DNA from: JAGDMJ01 sp963809695
Lineage (GTDB): Bacteria; Bacteroidota; Ignavibacteria; UBA10030; UBA6906
Direction of reading: 5' to 3'
Length of the DNA stretch: 64,000 nucleotides
NCBI GenBank assembly: GCA_963809695.1
Contig: CAWEKI010000006.1
Coordinates: forward strand, 62,001 to 126,000
Made by a program: the position numbers and the translations under genes. The notes below the pieces were generated by a model. It did not search any database. It saw only the letters and a list, made by a program, of their open reading frames with translations, and had not been told where the DNA came from. This document shows positions 33,001 through 40,323 of the stretch, in pieces. The first letter of the stretch is position 1, and each line of letters begins with the position of its first letter.

Positions 33001-33135
33001 CATCTGGCTGATGAGGGCGGAGATTCTTTCCTCAATAGTCTGCTGCGCGCGGCTGGTGGCGATGCCGATGGCTGCAAAGAAGATGAGAGAAACAGTGCGG
33101 AGACAATGGCTGCTCCCGCAAGACTGAGTGTACAT
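30010..33135 (-). CDS. Secreted multidomain GH3 beta-glucosidase with type IX secretion tail
   Basis: A 1041-residue exported glycoside hydrolase family 3 enzyme that removes terminal beta-linked sugars. In order: signal peptide (TVSLIFFAAIGIATSRAQ), GH3 N-domain with the nucleophile Asp near residue 251 in YVVSDWGSIWSS, GH3 C-domain (KVAVIGPNA, VVFCGGLDENQEGEGAD), Fn3-like domain (FAYSNLTVSPSTVLPGEPV), a CARDB-like sandwich (KPDLLITNILSVPRYPVKGD), an F5/8-type C discoidin domain (NLALHRPVTVSS, SDPQWITIDLG, GRYVRMYGT) and a C-terminal sorting domain with ENYPNPFNPTT and SGVYMYRM. ATG 33135 is chosen over GTG 33159. The tail implies export by a type IX system and attachment to or release from the cell surface. 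Confidence 0.93.
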   Translation of the reverse strand: MYTQSCGSSHCLRTVSLIFFAAIGIATSRAQQTIEERISALISQMTTEEKIKQVHQQGSFNTEDNTRLNIPGFVMADGPHGVRDGNATSFPVGIGMASSWDVELAGRIGVAMGKEFRGKGKHQGLGPCLDLDRDPRNGRSPETGGEDPYLCAQITTAVVKGMQTTPTIATIKHYNGNSRENGRMTNNVVVSKRLLMEHYGLAFRTAVQQGGAFSVMNAYNLINGQKCAENPTLLTTILKNWWGFPCYVVSDWGSIWSSELAIEAGCDICMGSDNYKNDLPSLVDGGQVSLAVLDAAVRRILRTKFLSGMMDSYYPPGNPADVNCKEHQDLCLEAGKKSLVLLKNEGNVLPLSKGVTKVAVIGPNAAVCRVDARGSSYVSPFYSISPQAGIVAKIGTSAVAYAKGCDVNSADTSGFAQAATAAAGADAVVFCGGLDENQEGEGADRATGSIDLPGKQLDLINRLASVNPNLIVVLYSGGVCGIDRSVNNIKGLIQAFYPGQESGNALADVLFGDDNPGGKLPVTWPKTDAQLPAWNDDFNDDDGCGYRWFDKQRIVPQFPFGFGLSYTTFAYSNLTVSPSTVLPGEPVNVSVDVTNTGLMDGDEIVELYLTDVQPSVQMPDKQLKGFKRVHLAVGQTATVTLTLTADELYYFSEAYGDFEIDPGEFRVKVGGSSDNLPLEASFQVIDGVRKPDLLITNILSVPRYPVKGDSVLFLALVKNQGSKPLPGGAPIRVSFLVNGNDVSWADTTTTQVLPGGMVLVCANKGPSMANIWKADTMGTFAIQAVVDPSNSIDECVEGNNTATTSLEVIPRPAQNLALHRPVTVSSVEGTGLEGDKAVDGNSGSRWSSAFSDPQWITIDLGAEYNIDRVILRWESAYGKNYTIQVSDNNTVWTTVAAQPNSDGGNDTLLVSRTGRYVRMYGTTRATQWGYSLYEFEVYGSIVTGIEEELDASLPKSCALFENYPNPFNPTTSVRFRVSGVSDVKITVFDLLGREVAVLVNERKTPGTYQVNFDGTGLASGVYMYRMSAGSFTQTKRMILIR

Positions 33136-33366
33136 TGCTGGGGCTCCTGGCGAGTACACGAGAGAATGGCAAAAGCGGGACGGCTCTCACGGAAGATAAT
33201 TTGGAAAACGGCCAATATCAAGAGGGGGGCCTGTGGGGGGAGCGATCTGCCCGAAGCCAGGCTAGGCTGGAGCCTGGCCTTTTGGTTCCCTCTTCTTGTG
33301 AATTCTGAAGCCATTGTGTACCTTGTGCATTGACACCATGTTTGAAATGAGACAACTGGGACTCCC

Positions 33367-34491
33367 ATGGCCACCAAACAGGACATCAGGCGGTATCTCG
33401 TAAGCTGGGACGACGAACTGAACAGCGTCACCCTGTACGGATTGCTTGCGGAGCAGGAATCGAATCCGAGGATTGCCGGCATCTACAGGCACCTTGCACA
33501 GGTTGAACAGCAACACGCGGACCTCTGGGCGAAGAAGATCAGGGATGCCGGCGGGACATTGCCGAAGTTCCGGACCTCCTGGCGCACGCGGCTGCTGGGC
33601 TGGATGGCACAACGGTTCGGCATCGACATGGTGCTGCCGACGGTCGCCTCAATGGAGGATATTGACTCCCGCGACTACGGAAAGGACTCTGGGGAAGGAA
33701 AGATGGCGAAGGTGGAACGGTCGCATGCCCAGGTACTCCGTCAGCTTGGGCGCTCCACGCGCGGAGGGGTCGAAGGAAGCGCCCTGGCCCAGATCGAGGG
33801 GCGCCACCGCACGGCAGGAGGAAACGCCTTGCGCGCGGCGGTCCTCGGTGCGGAGGACGGGCTTGTTTCCAACCTGAGCCTGGTCATGGGTGTGGCCGGG
33901 GCAGCCCTTTCCAGTACGAGTATTCTGTTGACCGGGCTTGCAGGCATGCTTGCCGGCGCAATCTCCATGGCGCTGGGTGAGTGGGTTTCCGTGCAAAGCT
34001 CGCGCGAGCTGTATCAGAAGCAGATCGCCACGGAAAAAGAAGAGATCGAGACGATGCCCGATGAAGAGATCGAAGAACTCAGCCTCATCTATCAGGCGCG
34101 GGGACTCGAGGAGACGGAAGCTCGCCACATCGCCAAACAGATCATGAGTAACAAAGAAACCGCACTTGACACGTTGGTGCGCGATGAGCTGGGGCTTGAT
34201 CCCAAAGAGCTCGGAGGCTCCGCCTGGGAGGCGGCGATTACCTCCTTCCTTTTGTTCGCTCTCGGCGCCGTTTTTCCGGTCATCCCTTTCACCTTCCTGG
34301 AGGGAAGCCATGCCATTGTGGTCAGCGCCCTGTTCAGCTCGGTCGGCCTGTTCGTCATAGGCGCGGCCATCACGCTCTTCACCGGCCGCTCCGTTTTTTC
34401 CTCCGGAATGCGCCAGGTGGTGTTCGGCCTCGCCGCCGCGGCCGTGACTTTTGGCGTGGGAAGACTGATCGGCGTGACCATTGCGGGATAA
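33367..34491 (+). CDS. Ferritin-like/VIT1 fusion, membrane iron (manganese) transporter
   Basis: A 374-residue fusion. The N-terminal ferritin-like (rubrerythrin-type) domain (about 1-145) carries metal-binding Glu/His positions in LLAEQESNPR and HLAQVEQQHADLW. The C-terminal half is a VIT1/CCC1 transporter with five likely helices (AAVLGAEDGLVSNLSLVMGVAG, LLTGLAGMLAGAISMALGEWVSV, AITSFLLFALGAVFPVIPF, ALFSSVGLFVIGAAITLFTG, VVFGLAAAAVTFGVGRLIG) and an acidic loop (EKEEIETMPDEEIEEL). The layout matches MbfA-type membrane ferritins, which export iron and limit oxidative stress. It is monocistronic as far as visible. Confidence 0.9.
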   Translation: MATKQDIRRYLVSWDDELNSVTLYGLLAEQESNPRIAGIYRHLAQVEQQHADLWAKKIRDAGGTLPKFRTSWRTRLLGWMAQRFGIDMVLPTVASMEDIDSRDYGKDSGEGKMAKVERSHAQVLRQLGRSTRGGVEGSALAQIEGRHRTAGGNALRAAVLGAEDGLVSNLSLVMGVAGAALSSTSILLTGLAGMLAGAISMALGEWVSVQSSRELYQKQIATEKEEIETMPDEEIEELSLIYQARGLEETEARHIAKQIMSNKETALDTLVRDELGLDPKELGGSAWEAAITSFLLFALGAVFPVIPFTFLEGSHAIVVSALFSSVGLFVIGAAITLFTGRSVFSSGMRQVVFGLAAAAVTFGVGRLIGVTIAG

Positions 34492-34516
34492 AGAGATGAT
34501 CGAGCCAGTGGAGTGA

Positions 34517-34750
34517 AACAGGTACGGTGGAATACATGATGCAATTGCGTTGCTGTCGATTGCCGCGAGCGCCGCACTCTCGGGGTACTTCTATAGCTCC
34601 CTGCCCGAGCAGATCCCATCTCACTTTTCCTTTATGGTGTTCATGGTCTTTCTCTTTGCCGTCACGCTCCTTTCGGCGCGCAGTGGCCGGCTGAACACGT
34701 ATCATCGTGCTGTTCAACGGGAAGGAGATCCCCCGGGTAGTGATCTTTAA
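34517..34750 (+). pseudogene. Possible remnant of a DUF1648/SdpI-like membrane protein
   Basis: The frame reads LLSIAASAALSGYFYSSLPEQIPSHF, which is the typical start of DUF1648 proteins, then jumps to a hydrophobic segment (FMVFMVFLFAVTLL) without the expected glycine/aspartate-rich continuation, and ends after about 20 hydrophilic residues. No good start codon precedes it (TTG 34550 at best). This is probably a decayed gene; it accounts for most of the 292-base stretch between the iron transporter and the next gene. Confidence 0.35.
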
Positions 34751-34783
34751 GGTGCGTCGCAATTTCATATCTCAGGAACATCC

Positions 34784-36199
34784 ATGAAAGTACTGCTGAG
34801 TTCGCTGCTGATTCTCTTCACCGTCGCCACGCTTGATGCCCAGACCACGCTCACGGGAACGACCTGGGACGGGGCAATCCGGATTTCGGGAATCGAACTG
34901 AAAATTGCCGTGACATTCCAAGCCCCCAACGATACGCCCGCGGCAACCATCGACATCCCCCAGCAGTCCGCATCGGGGCTTCCGCTGACCAACGTCATTC
35001 ATCAGCTTCCCCGGGTCCACTTCGAGCTGCGGGCGGGTCCCGGGCTCGCGGCGTTTGAAGGAAAACTTTCGGCGGACTCCATTACCGGGATCTTTGTGCA
35101 GGCCGGTCAGGGTGGAACGTTCTACCTTCGTCCACGCACGGAAGGGAAGGCAAACGGCGCGGCCGAAGAACCGGTGCCCTACAAGCAGGAAGAAGTGAAA
35201 TTCAGCAACGGGCCTGTAACGCTTGCCGGTACACTCACCCTTCCTCCCACCCGGGGGAAGTATCCCGCCGTCGTCATGATCACCGGGAGCGGGCCACAGA
35301 ACCGCGATGAGGAGATTTTGGGTTTCAAACCGTTCAAATTGATCGCCGACGCGCTCACCCGCCGCGGGGTGGCAGTTTTGCGTTATGACGACCGGGGCGT
35401 CGGCGGCTCAACCGGAAGCATGGCCGAATCAACCACGGAGGATTTCGCGCAGGACGCGCTGTCAGGAGTCCAATACCTGCGAACCAGGAAGGATATCGAT
35501 CCAGGCCAGATCGGGTTATGCGGCCACAGCGAAGGAGCGATTGCTGCCCCCATTGCCGCTGATCGTTCACGCGATGTTGCTTTTCTTGTCTTGCTGGCAG
35601 GACCCGGAGTGCCCGGTGACACGCTCATTCTCTGGCAGTTGGTCACGCTCGCGCGGGCAGGCGGAATAGGGGAGAATGTGATCGCGGACGCCGTTGCGCT
35701 GCAACACCGGATCTACGATGCAGTCCGAAACGGCAGGGGATGGGAAGAGATCCACGCCACAATGAGCGAACAGATCGGCAGAAGCATGGGAGAGATGTCT
35801 CCCGAACGGCGAGAAGCCCTGGGAGACTCGGCATCGTTCGTGGCCTCCACGACCGACGCGAAACTTCGCACGGCGCGGAGCCCCTGGTTCGCGTACTTTG
35901 TCTCGTACGATCCGGCGTCAACGCTCCGGCGGATTCAATGCCCTGTGCTTGCGCTGTTTGGCGCTCTTGATATGCAGGTGCCCCCCGCCGTCGCCATGAA
36001 ACCGCTGGAATCTGCCCTGCGAGCGGGGGGAAACAACGATGTCACTGTCCGCATGCTTCCCGGAACAAACCACCTCTTTCAGGCAGCTGTCACAGGGTAT
36101 CCGTCCGAATACAGCACACTGAAGAAGGAGTTCGCGCCGGGATTTCTGGACACGCTTACCACGTGGGTGACCGGGCACGTCACGCTCCCGAAACATTGA
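34784..36199 (+). CDS. Secreted alpha/beta-hydrolase (dienelactone hydrolase/peptidase S9-like)
   Basis: A 471-residue exported serine hydrolase. It has a signal peptide (MKVLLSSLLILFTVATLDAQ), an N-terminal beta-rich domain (about 20-125) and an alpha/beta-hydrolase fold. The fold contains the oxyanion segment VVMITGSGPQNRDE, the nucleophile motif GHSEG (in GLCGHSEGAIAAP), the acid Asp in LFGALDMQVPP and the catalytic His in PGTNHLFQ. These match the YqjL/EstX-like hydrolases often annotated as alpha/beta hydrolases of unknown substrate. It converges with the DUF2147 gene, 7 bases apart. Confidence 0.87.
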   Translation: MKVLLSSLLILFTVATLDAQTTLTGTTWDGAIRISGIELKIAVTFQAPNDTPAATIDIPQQSASGLPLTNVIHQLPRVHFELRAGPGLAAFEGKLSADSITGIFVQAGQGGTFYLRPRTEGKANGAAEEPVPYKQEEVKFSNGPVTLAGTLTLPPTRGKYPAVVMITGSGPQNRDEEILGFKPFKLIADALTRRGVAVLRYDDRGVGGSTGSMAESTTEDFAQDALSGVQYLRTRKDIDPGQIGLCGHSEGAIAAPIAADRSRDVAFLVLLAGPGVPGDTLILWQLVTLARAGGIGENVIADAVALQHRIYDAVRNGRGWEEIHATMSEQIGRSMGEMSPERREALGDSASFVASTTDAKLRTARSPWFAYFVSYDPASTLRRIQCPVLALFGALDMQVPPAVAMKPLESALRAGGNNDVTVRMLPGTNHLFQAAVTGYPSEYSTLKKEFAPGFLDTLTTWVTGHVTLPKH

Positions 36200-36206
36200 C
36201 ACTTCG

Positions 36207-36665
36207 CTACTCCCTCGTCCACGTTTCCGTTCTTCCAAGAAGAGGAATGAGAATATAGCCTCGCAACTCCAGGGTTTTAGGATTTGCCAGGGTTATCTTC
36301 CCGCTGTAGTCGTTGCCGCTCTTGGGATCGTAGATCTTTCCTCCTTTCCACGTATCCTCTCCGTCGAAGGTGAATCCCCTCATGATGGTCATTCCCAGAA
36401 GAGGTTGATTTCTCAGCCGTTCTTCCGGATTTTTTTCATCAACGCGCGGCTTCCCGTCCCTTTCCGGCTCCTTCAGCCAGGAGATCTTGCCGCAAAACCC
36501 GTTGTCATCCTTATAAATCAGGATCTTCGACGTTCCTTCCCCCGTCAGCCATTCGCCAAGAACGGCATTGGCGGCGGTGGAATCTTCTTGTGCAACAAGA
36601 GGGGCAACTCCACCCAGCACGAACAGAAACGACAAGGTAAGGAGCGTTCGCGTGATGGTGTTCAT
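36207..36665 (-). CDS. Exported DUF2147 family protein
   Basis: A 152-residue secreted protein with a signal peptide (LLTLSFLFVLGGVAPLVAQ) and a DUF2147 domain: LGEWLTGEGTSKILIYKDDNGFCGKISWLK, a central LLGMTIMRGFTFDGEDTWKGG, KIYDPKSGNDYSGKI and a final RGYILIPLLGRTETWTR. The family is a small beta-barrel found in many proteobacteria and Bacteroidota; its role is unknown. The stop lies 7 bases from the convergent hydrolase stop. Confidence 0.88.
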   Translation of the reverse strand: MNTITRTLLTLSFLFVLGGVAPLVAQEDSTAANAVLGEWLTGEGTSKILIYKDDNGFCGKISWLKEPERDGKPRVDEKNPEERLRNQPLLGMTIMRGFTFDGEDTWKGGKIYDPKSGNDYSGKITLANPKTLELRGYILIPLLGRTETWTRE

Positions 36666-36721
36666 CGGCTTGATCCTTTTGTGTTTTATGAATATTGGCT
36701 TTCCTTCTGGAAAGTCAACGG

Positions 36722-37543
36722 CTAGAAGAAAAGAATGACGGCAATTCCCCCCGGTCTCGGTTCAATGTTCAAGCCCAGGCGCGGCGATGTTTCCTCCCCG
36801 CGCTCGTACCACGACACGATCGAGTCAGAGATGAGTGTGGAGATGATGCCGCCGCACACGACATCGGACAACCAGTGGTTGCGCGTGTAGGTCCTCGAAA
36901 GTGCCGTCCCCGTGGCAAGTGCATACAAGCCGGCCGTAGCCCAGGGATTGCCGATCCGCCGTGCCAGAACCGTTGAGATGGAAAACGCCACAACGGTATG
37001 GCCGGACGGAAATGAAAGATAATCTTCGTCTGTGAAGGTGAACGGTTTGAACCGGTGGTTGCCAAGCTCCATGTAGGGCCTTGCCCGGCCGACCACTGTC
37101 TTCATGATGGTCGAGACCGCGCCGGAGAGCAGCACGGAAGTCCCCACCAGCAGGCCGGTCTCCCGCAACCAGGTGTTATGCGCGAGGAGTCCTGTAGCGT
37201 AGAAGCCACCCGCGAATACCACAATTCCCGCGGCATCGCCGTAGAGCACGGTCACATCTGCCAGCCGGTCGTTCAGGCTGTTCCTGTTCCGATCCATCAG
37301 ATCGAGCCATTCATCGTCCAGCAGTGCAGCCCCGCCCGTGGCCACCACCGTGCCGCCAAGTTTCAGCCAGTCCGGCCCTTCCCATCGCGTCGGACCGGTA
37401 AACACAAACCCGGCAGCATGGAGTATCGTGAGCCCGTCCTGCCCGGCCGTCCGCATCAGCGACACGGTGTCAGACTGGGCGCTCGAGGTCAACGGGAAGT
37501 AGAGGAGGAAGAGCAGGAAAAGAACACATGGACGTCCGCGCAT
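36722..37543 (-). CDS. PAP2 superfamily phosphatase
   Basis: A 273-residue exported or membrane-bound PAP2 (type 2 phosphatidic acid phosphatase) protein. A signal peptide (VLFLLFLLYFPLTSSAQ) is followed by the three phosphatase motifs: KTVVGRARPYMELG (K-x6-RP form), SFPSGHTVVAFS (SGH) and SRTYTRNHWLSDVVCG (SR-x5-H-x3-D). Likely substrates are lipid phosphates such as undecaprenyl pyrophosphate or lipid A phosphates. The open frame runs to 37651, but ATG 37543 at the signal peptide is the sensible start. Confidence 0.9.
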   Translation of the reverse strand: MRGRPCVLFLLFLLYFPLTSSAQSDTVSLMRTAGQDGLTILHAAGFVFTGPTRWEGPDWLKLGGTVVATGGAALLDDEWLDLMDRNRNSLNDRLADVTVLYGDAAGIVVFAGGFYATGLLAHNTWLRETGLLVGTSVLLSGAVSTIMKTVVGRARPYMELGNHRFKPFTFTDEDYLSFPSGHTVVAFSISTVLARRIGNPWATAGLYALATGTALSRTYTRNHWLSDVVCGGIISTLISDSIVSWYERGEETSPRLGLNIEPRPGGIAVILFF

Positions 37544-37695
37544 GAAGGCATTATAGGAAAATCGAAAACAAAAAGATAGAGGAGAGATCCCGCACGGAAG
37601 CATAACCGCTGCGCCTGCTATCGTGGGCGGGACAAAGGGCGTCTTGTACAAGCGGCAGTGGAACGGGAGCCCCCTATTCCGTATTTTGAATAATT

Positions 37696-39693
37696 ATGGA
37701 GCCCCACGCAACGCATATCGAGCAATTGTTCTTGAAGGCACGTACCATGTGGCCTGATTTCGAGCACCGGCCGCAACAGGAAACGATGGCCCATGCCATT
37801 GCCGAGGCACTCGGGACGCGCAGCCACCTCATCGTCGAGGCGCCGACCGGCGTGGGGAAAACGCTGGCCTATCTGATTCCTGCGGTCTTGCATGCGCGCG
37901 CTGACGGGCGCAAGGCGATCATCTCCACACACACGAAGAACCTTCAGGAACAGCTCTACTGCAAAGATGTGCCGCTCGTGCGGCATCTCCTTGGCATGGA
38001 TTTCAAAGCCGTCATGCTCAAAGGGAGGCGCAACTACTTGTGCATGACGCGGCTCCACAATGTTCTCTCCTCAACCGCCTCGCTGTTCAATGCGCAGGGT
38101 GAATCCGAGCTGCAGCGGATCAGCGCATGGTCCGGGAAGACCGCCGATGGCGATGTTGAGAATCTCGGCTTTACGCCCCGCCCGGAGATCTGGGATTTGG
38201 TGTGTTCCGAGCCGGGCATTTGCAGTCCGAAGACTTGCGGATCGGGCTGCTTTTTCCAGCGGGCGCGCGAGGAAGCCCGCGCAGCCGATCTGGTGATCAT
38301 GAACCACGCGTTGTTCTTTATGCTCATGGCCCGGCAGGATGCCGAGGACCGGTTTGTTTTCGAGAATGATTTCGTCATCTTCGACGAGGCGCACATGCTC
38401 GAAGCGGTCGCGGCGTCCAGCGCAGGCGGAAGGCTCTCGCGCCATCACCTGAGCGGTCTCCTCTGGCGTCTCTACAACGCCAAGACGCGGAAAGGACTGC
38501 TGTCGCGTCAGAAGAAAGAACTCAAGAGCCTTTGCACGAGAACCGAGGAGCAGGTTCGGGAATTCTTTGACGAGGTGTACCAGACTGCGGTGGCGATCGA
38601 CCGGCGCGCATATGAAGGGCGCTCCCGTGTCATCCGGGTGCGGAATTCCCATCTCGTCCTCAACACCATCGACGGTCCGTTACAGGTGCTTCAGGCTGAG
38701 CTCAAGAAAGCGGAGGAGACAATCCGCGACGGCACGGTCAAACAGGAAATGAGCGCGGTGCGCGGCACGTTGCTTGACGTGGAGAACGCAGTAGACGCGT
38801 TCCTCCAGCACGCCGAGCCGGAGTTCACGTACTGGATCGAGTGCGGAAAGAACCGCGACGAGAACGTCACGCTCTGCTCTTCCCCGTCTGACGTCGGCGA
38901 GTTCATTGGCCCCCGGCTGTTCCGGGAGGAAGCGTCGGTCGTGCTCACAAGTGCCACGCTGTCGGTGAACGGCAGCACCGATTACTTTCAGCGGCGGATC
39001 GGGGCTCAGGCGGTACAGCCGCTGCTGCTGGATTCCCCGTTTGATCATTCGCGGCAGATGAAACTTTGCATCGCCCGCGACATGCCCGAACCGGATAGCG
39101 AGGAGTATGCACGTGCGCTTCCGGCCTGGATCATGAGGAGTGTCGACCGCTCGCGCGGCAAGGCACTTGTGCTGTTCACCAACTCCTCGCTGATGCGTTC
39201 CATGGCGGATCTCCTGGCCGGCGCGTTCGATGAGCGCGGCGTGCGGCTGCTCGTGCAGGGACCGGAGCGGTCGCGCCATCTCCTCCTTGAGGAATTCAAG
39301 AGCGACGTGCATTCCGTGCTCTTCGGCGTCGACAGTTTCTGGATGGGTGTCGACGTTCCAGGGGAGGCTCTTGAGCATGTGGTGATCACAAAGCTCCCCT
39401 TCGCCGTCCCCAATCATCCGTTGATCGAAGCGCGACTGGAATCGATCGCGCAGCGTGGGGGCAATGCATTCCTGGAATACACGCTCCCTGAAGCGGTGTT
39501 GAAATTCAGGCAGGGCTCGGGAAGACTGATCCGCTCGCGGTCGGATACCGGGATGATCACCGTGCTCGATTCGCGCATCATCCGGAAGAGCTATGGCCGG
39601 GTCTTCCTCGCATCAATTCCGCGTTGCCCTGTCGAACTTATTTCATCCGACGGCGAAACCGAGTATATCTCCCCGGACGAGTGGGAGGCTTGA
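37696..39693 (+). CDS. DinG/XPD-family ATP-dependent DNA helicase
   Basis: A 665-residue superfamily 2 helicase of the Rad3/XPD/DinG type. It shows the Q-like FEHRPQQETMAHAI, Walker A VEAPTGVGKT, STHTKNLQEQL (motif Ia), four cysteines suited to an iron-sulfur cluster (in NYLCMTR, EPGICSPKTC and GSGCFFQ), the box IFDEAHMLE, and C-terminal motifs LFTNSSLMRSMADLL, VLFGVDSFWMGVDVPGE and FRQGSGRLIRS. These enzymes unwind R-loops, D-loops and damaged DNA 5' to 3'. It appears monocistronic. Related DinG proteins are SOS-induced in some bacteria, but I see no copy of the 23.75-kb operator here. Confidence 0.92.
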   Translation: MEPHATHIEQLFLKARTMWPDFEHRPQQETMAHAIAEALGTRSHLIVEAPTGVGKTLAYLIPAVLHARADGRKAIISTHTKNLQEQLYCKDVPLVRHLLGMDFKAVMLKGRRNYLCMTRLHNVLSSTASLFNAQGESELQRISAWSGKTADGDVENLGFTPRPEIWDLVCSEPGICSPKTCGSGCFFQRAREEARAADLVIMNHALFFMLMARQDAEDRFVFENDFVIFDEAHMLEAVAASSAGGRLSRHHLSGLLWRLYNAKTRKGLLSRQKKELKSLCTRTEEQVREFFDEVYQTAVAIDRRAYEGRSRVIRVRNSHLVLNTIDGPLQVLQAELKKAEETIRDGTVKQEMSAVRGTLLDVENAVDAFLQHAEPEFTYWIECGKNRDENVTLCSSPSDVGEFIGPRLFREEASVVLTSATLSVNGSTDYFQRRIGAQAVQPLLLDSPFDHSRQMKLCIARDMPEPDSEEYARALPAWIMRSVDRSRGKALVLFTNSSLMRSMADLLAGAFDERGVRLLVQGPERSRHLLLEEFKSDVHSVLFGVDSFWMGVDVPGEALEHVVITKLPFAVPNHPLIEARLESIAQRGGNAFLEYTLPEAVLKFRQGSGRLIRSRSDTGMITVLDSRIIRKSYGRVFLASIPRCPVELISSDGETEYISPDEWEA

Positions 39694-39793
39694 ACGCTGT
39701 AACACATTACCACAAAAAGAGTTGTGCGACATTCTTCCAGTGTTGCCTCCGCGATCGGGTGGCAACAGAACGTATTAAAAACACTTAAATTTC

Positions 39794-39824
39794 TTTGAAT
39801 TTTGATGGGAATATACTATCTTCA
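39794..39824 (+). promoter_or_regulatory. Bacteroidota-type promoter of the HU gene
   Basis: TTTG at 39794-39797 and TATCTTCA at 39817-39824 are separated by 19 bases, close to the Bacteroidota consensus TTTG-N19-TAnnTTTG (two mismatches in the -7 element). Transcription would start about 35 bases before the HU ATG. The surrounding 100 bases are AT-rich compared with the window. Confidence 0.55.
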
Positions 39825-39864
39825 CAACAACCCTATTCCCACAGACACCTACTAAGGAGAAGCA

Positions 39865-40200
39865 ATGGGCAAAGCAATGTCAAAGAGCGCAACAATTGCG
39901 CACTTCGCGAAGAAGTTCGATATGAAGAAGAAGGCCGTGTCTGCAATGTTCGGTGAGCTTGCGAACCTTGCGTACAAGGAAGCAAAGAATTCCTTCACGC
40001 TTCCGGGGATCGGAAAGCTTGTGCTGGTCAACCGCAAAGCTCGCCTTGGACGCAATCCGAAGACCGGAGAGACGATTCAGATTCCGGCAAAGACCGTGGT
40101 GAAGTTCCGCGTGGCCAAGGCCTGCAAGGAAGCCGTGCTTCCGAAAAAGCAAGCACCAAAACCTGCTCCCGAAAAAGCGGGTGCTGGCCCCGTTATCTGA
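39865..40200 (+). CDS. HU-family DNA-binding protein
   Basis: A 111-residue nucleoid protein. It has the helical dimerisation part (SKSATIAHFAKKFDMKKKAVSAMFGEL), the beta-arm region with FTLPGIGKLVLVNRKARLGRNPKTGETIQIPA and the end FRVAKACKEAVLP, followed by a Lys/Pro/Ala tail (KKQAPKPAPEKAGAGPVI). NPKTGE is the classic arm tip. AAGGAG lies before the ATG. It is a single-gene unit with its own promoter and terminator. Confidence 0.94.
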   Translation: MGKAMSKSATIAHFAKKFDMKKKAVSAMFGELANLAYKEAKNSFTLPGIGKLVLVNRKARLGRNPKTGETIQIPAKTVVKFRVAKACKEAVLPKKQAPKPAPEKAGAGPVI

Positions 40201-40230
40201 CAGTCCGAGTGTAATCGACATTTCTTCACT

Positions 40231-40262
40231 GACAGTCCCGCCAAAGGGCGGGACTGTCTCTT
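40231..40262 (+). terminator. Rho-independent terminator after HU
   Basis: A stem GACAGTCCCGCC/GGCGGGACTGTC (overlapping loop AAAG) is followed by TCTTGTT. It is 31 bases after the HU stop. Its GTCCCGCC core is the same as in the palindromes at 4148 and 29908. Confidence 0.85.
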
Positions 40263-40323
40263 GTTCACCCCTCTGTGTTCCTTCCGTTGAATGTCAGAAC
40301 GTGGTTTTGTACATTCATAAGGC

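Noticed and set aside
37551..37695. A tRNA or small RNA in the spacer before the DinG-type helicase
   Set aside because: No cloverleaf, CCA end or conserved T-loop sequence is visible there or in any other spacer of the window.
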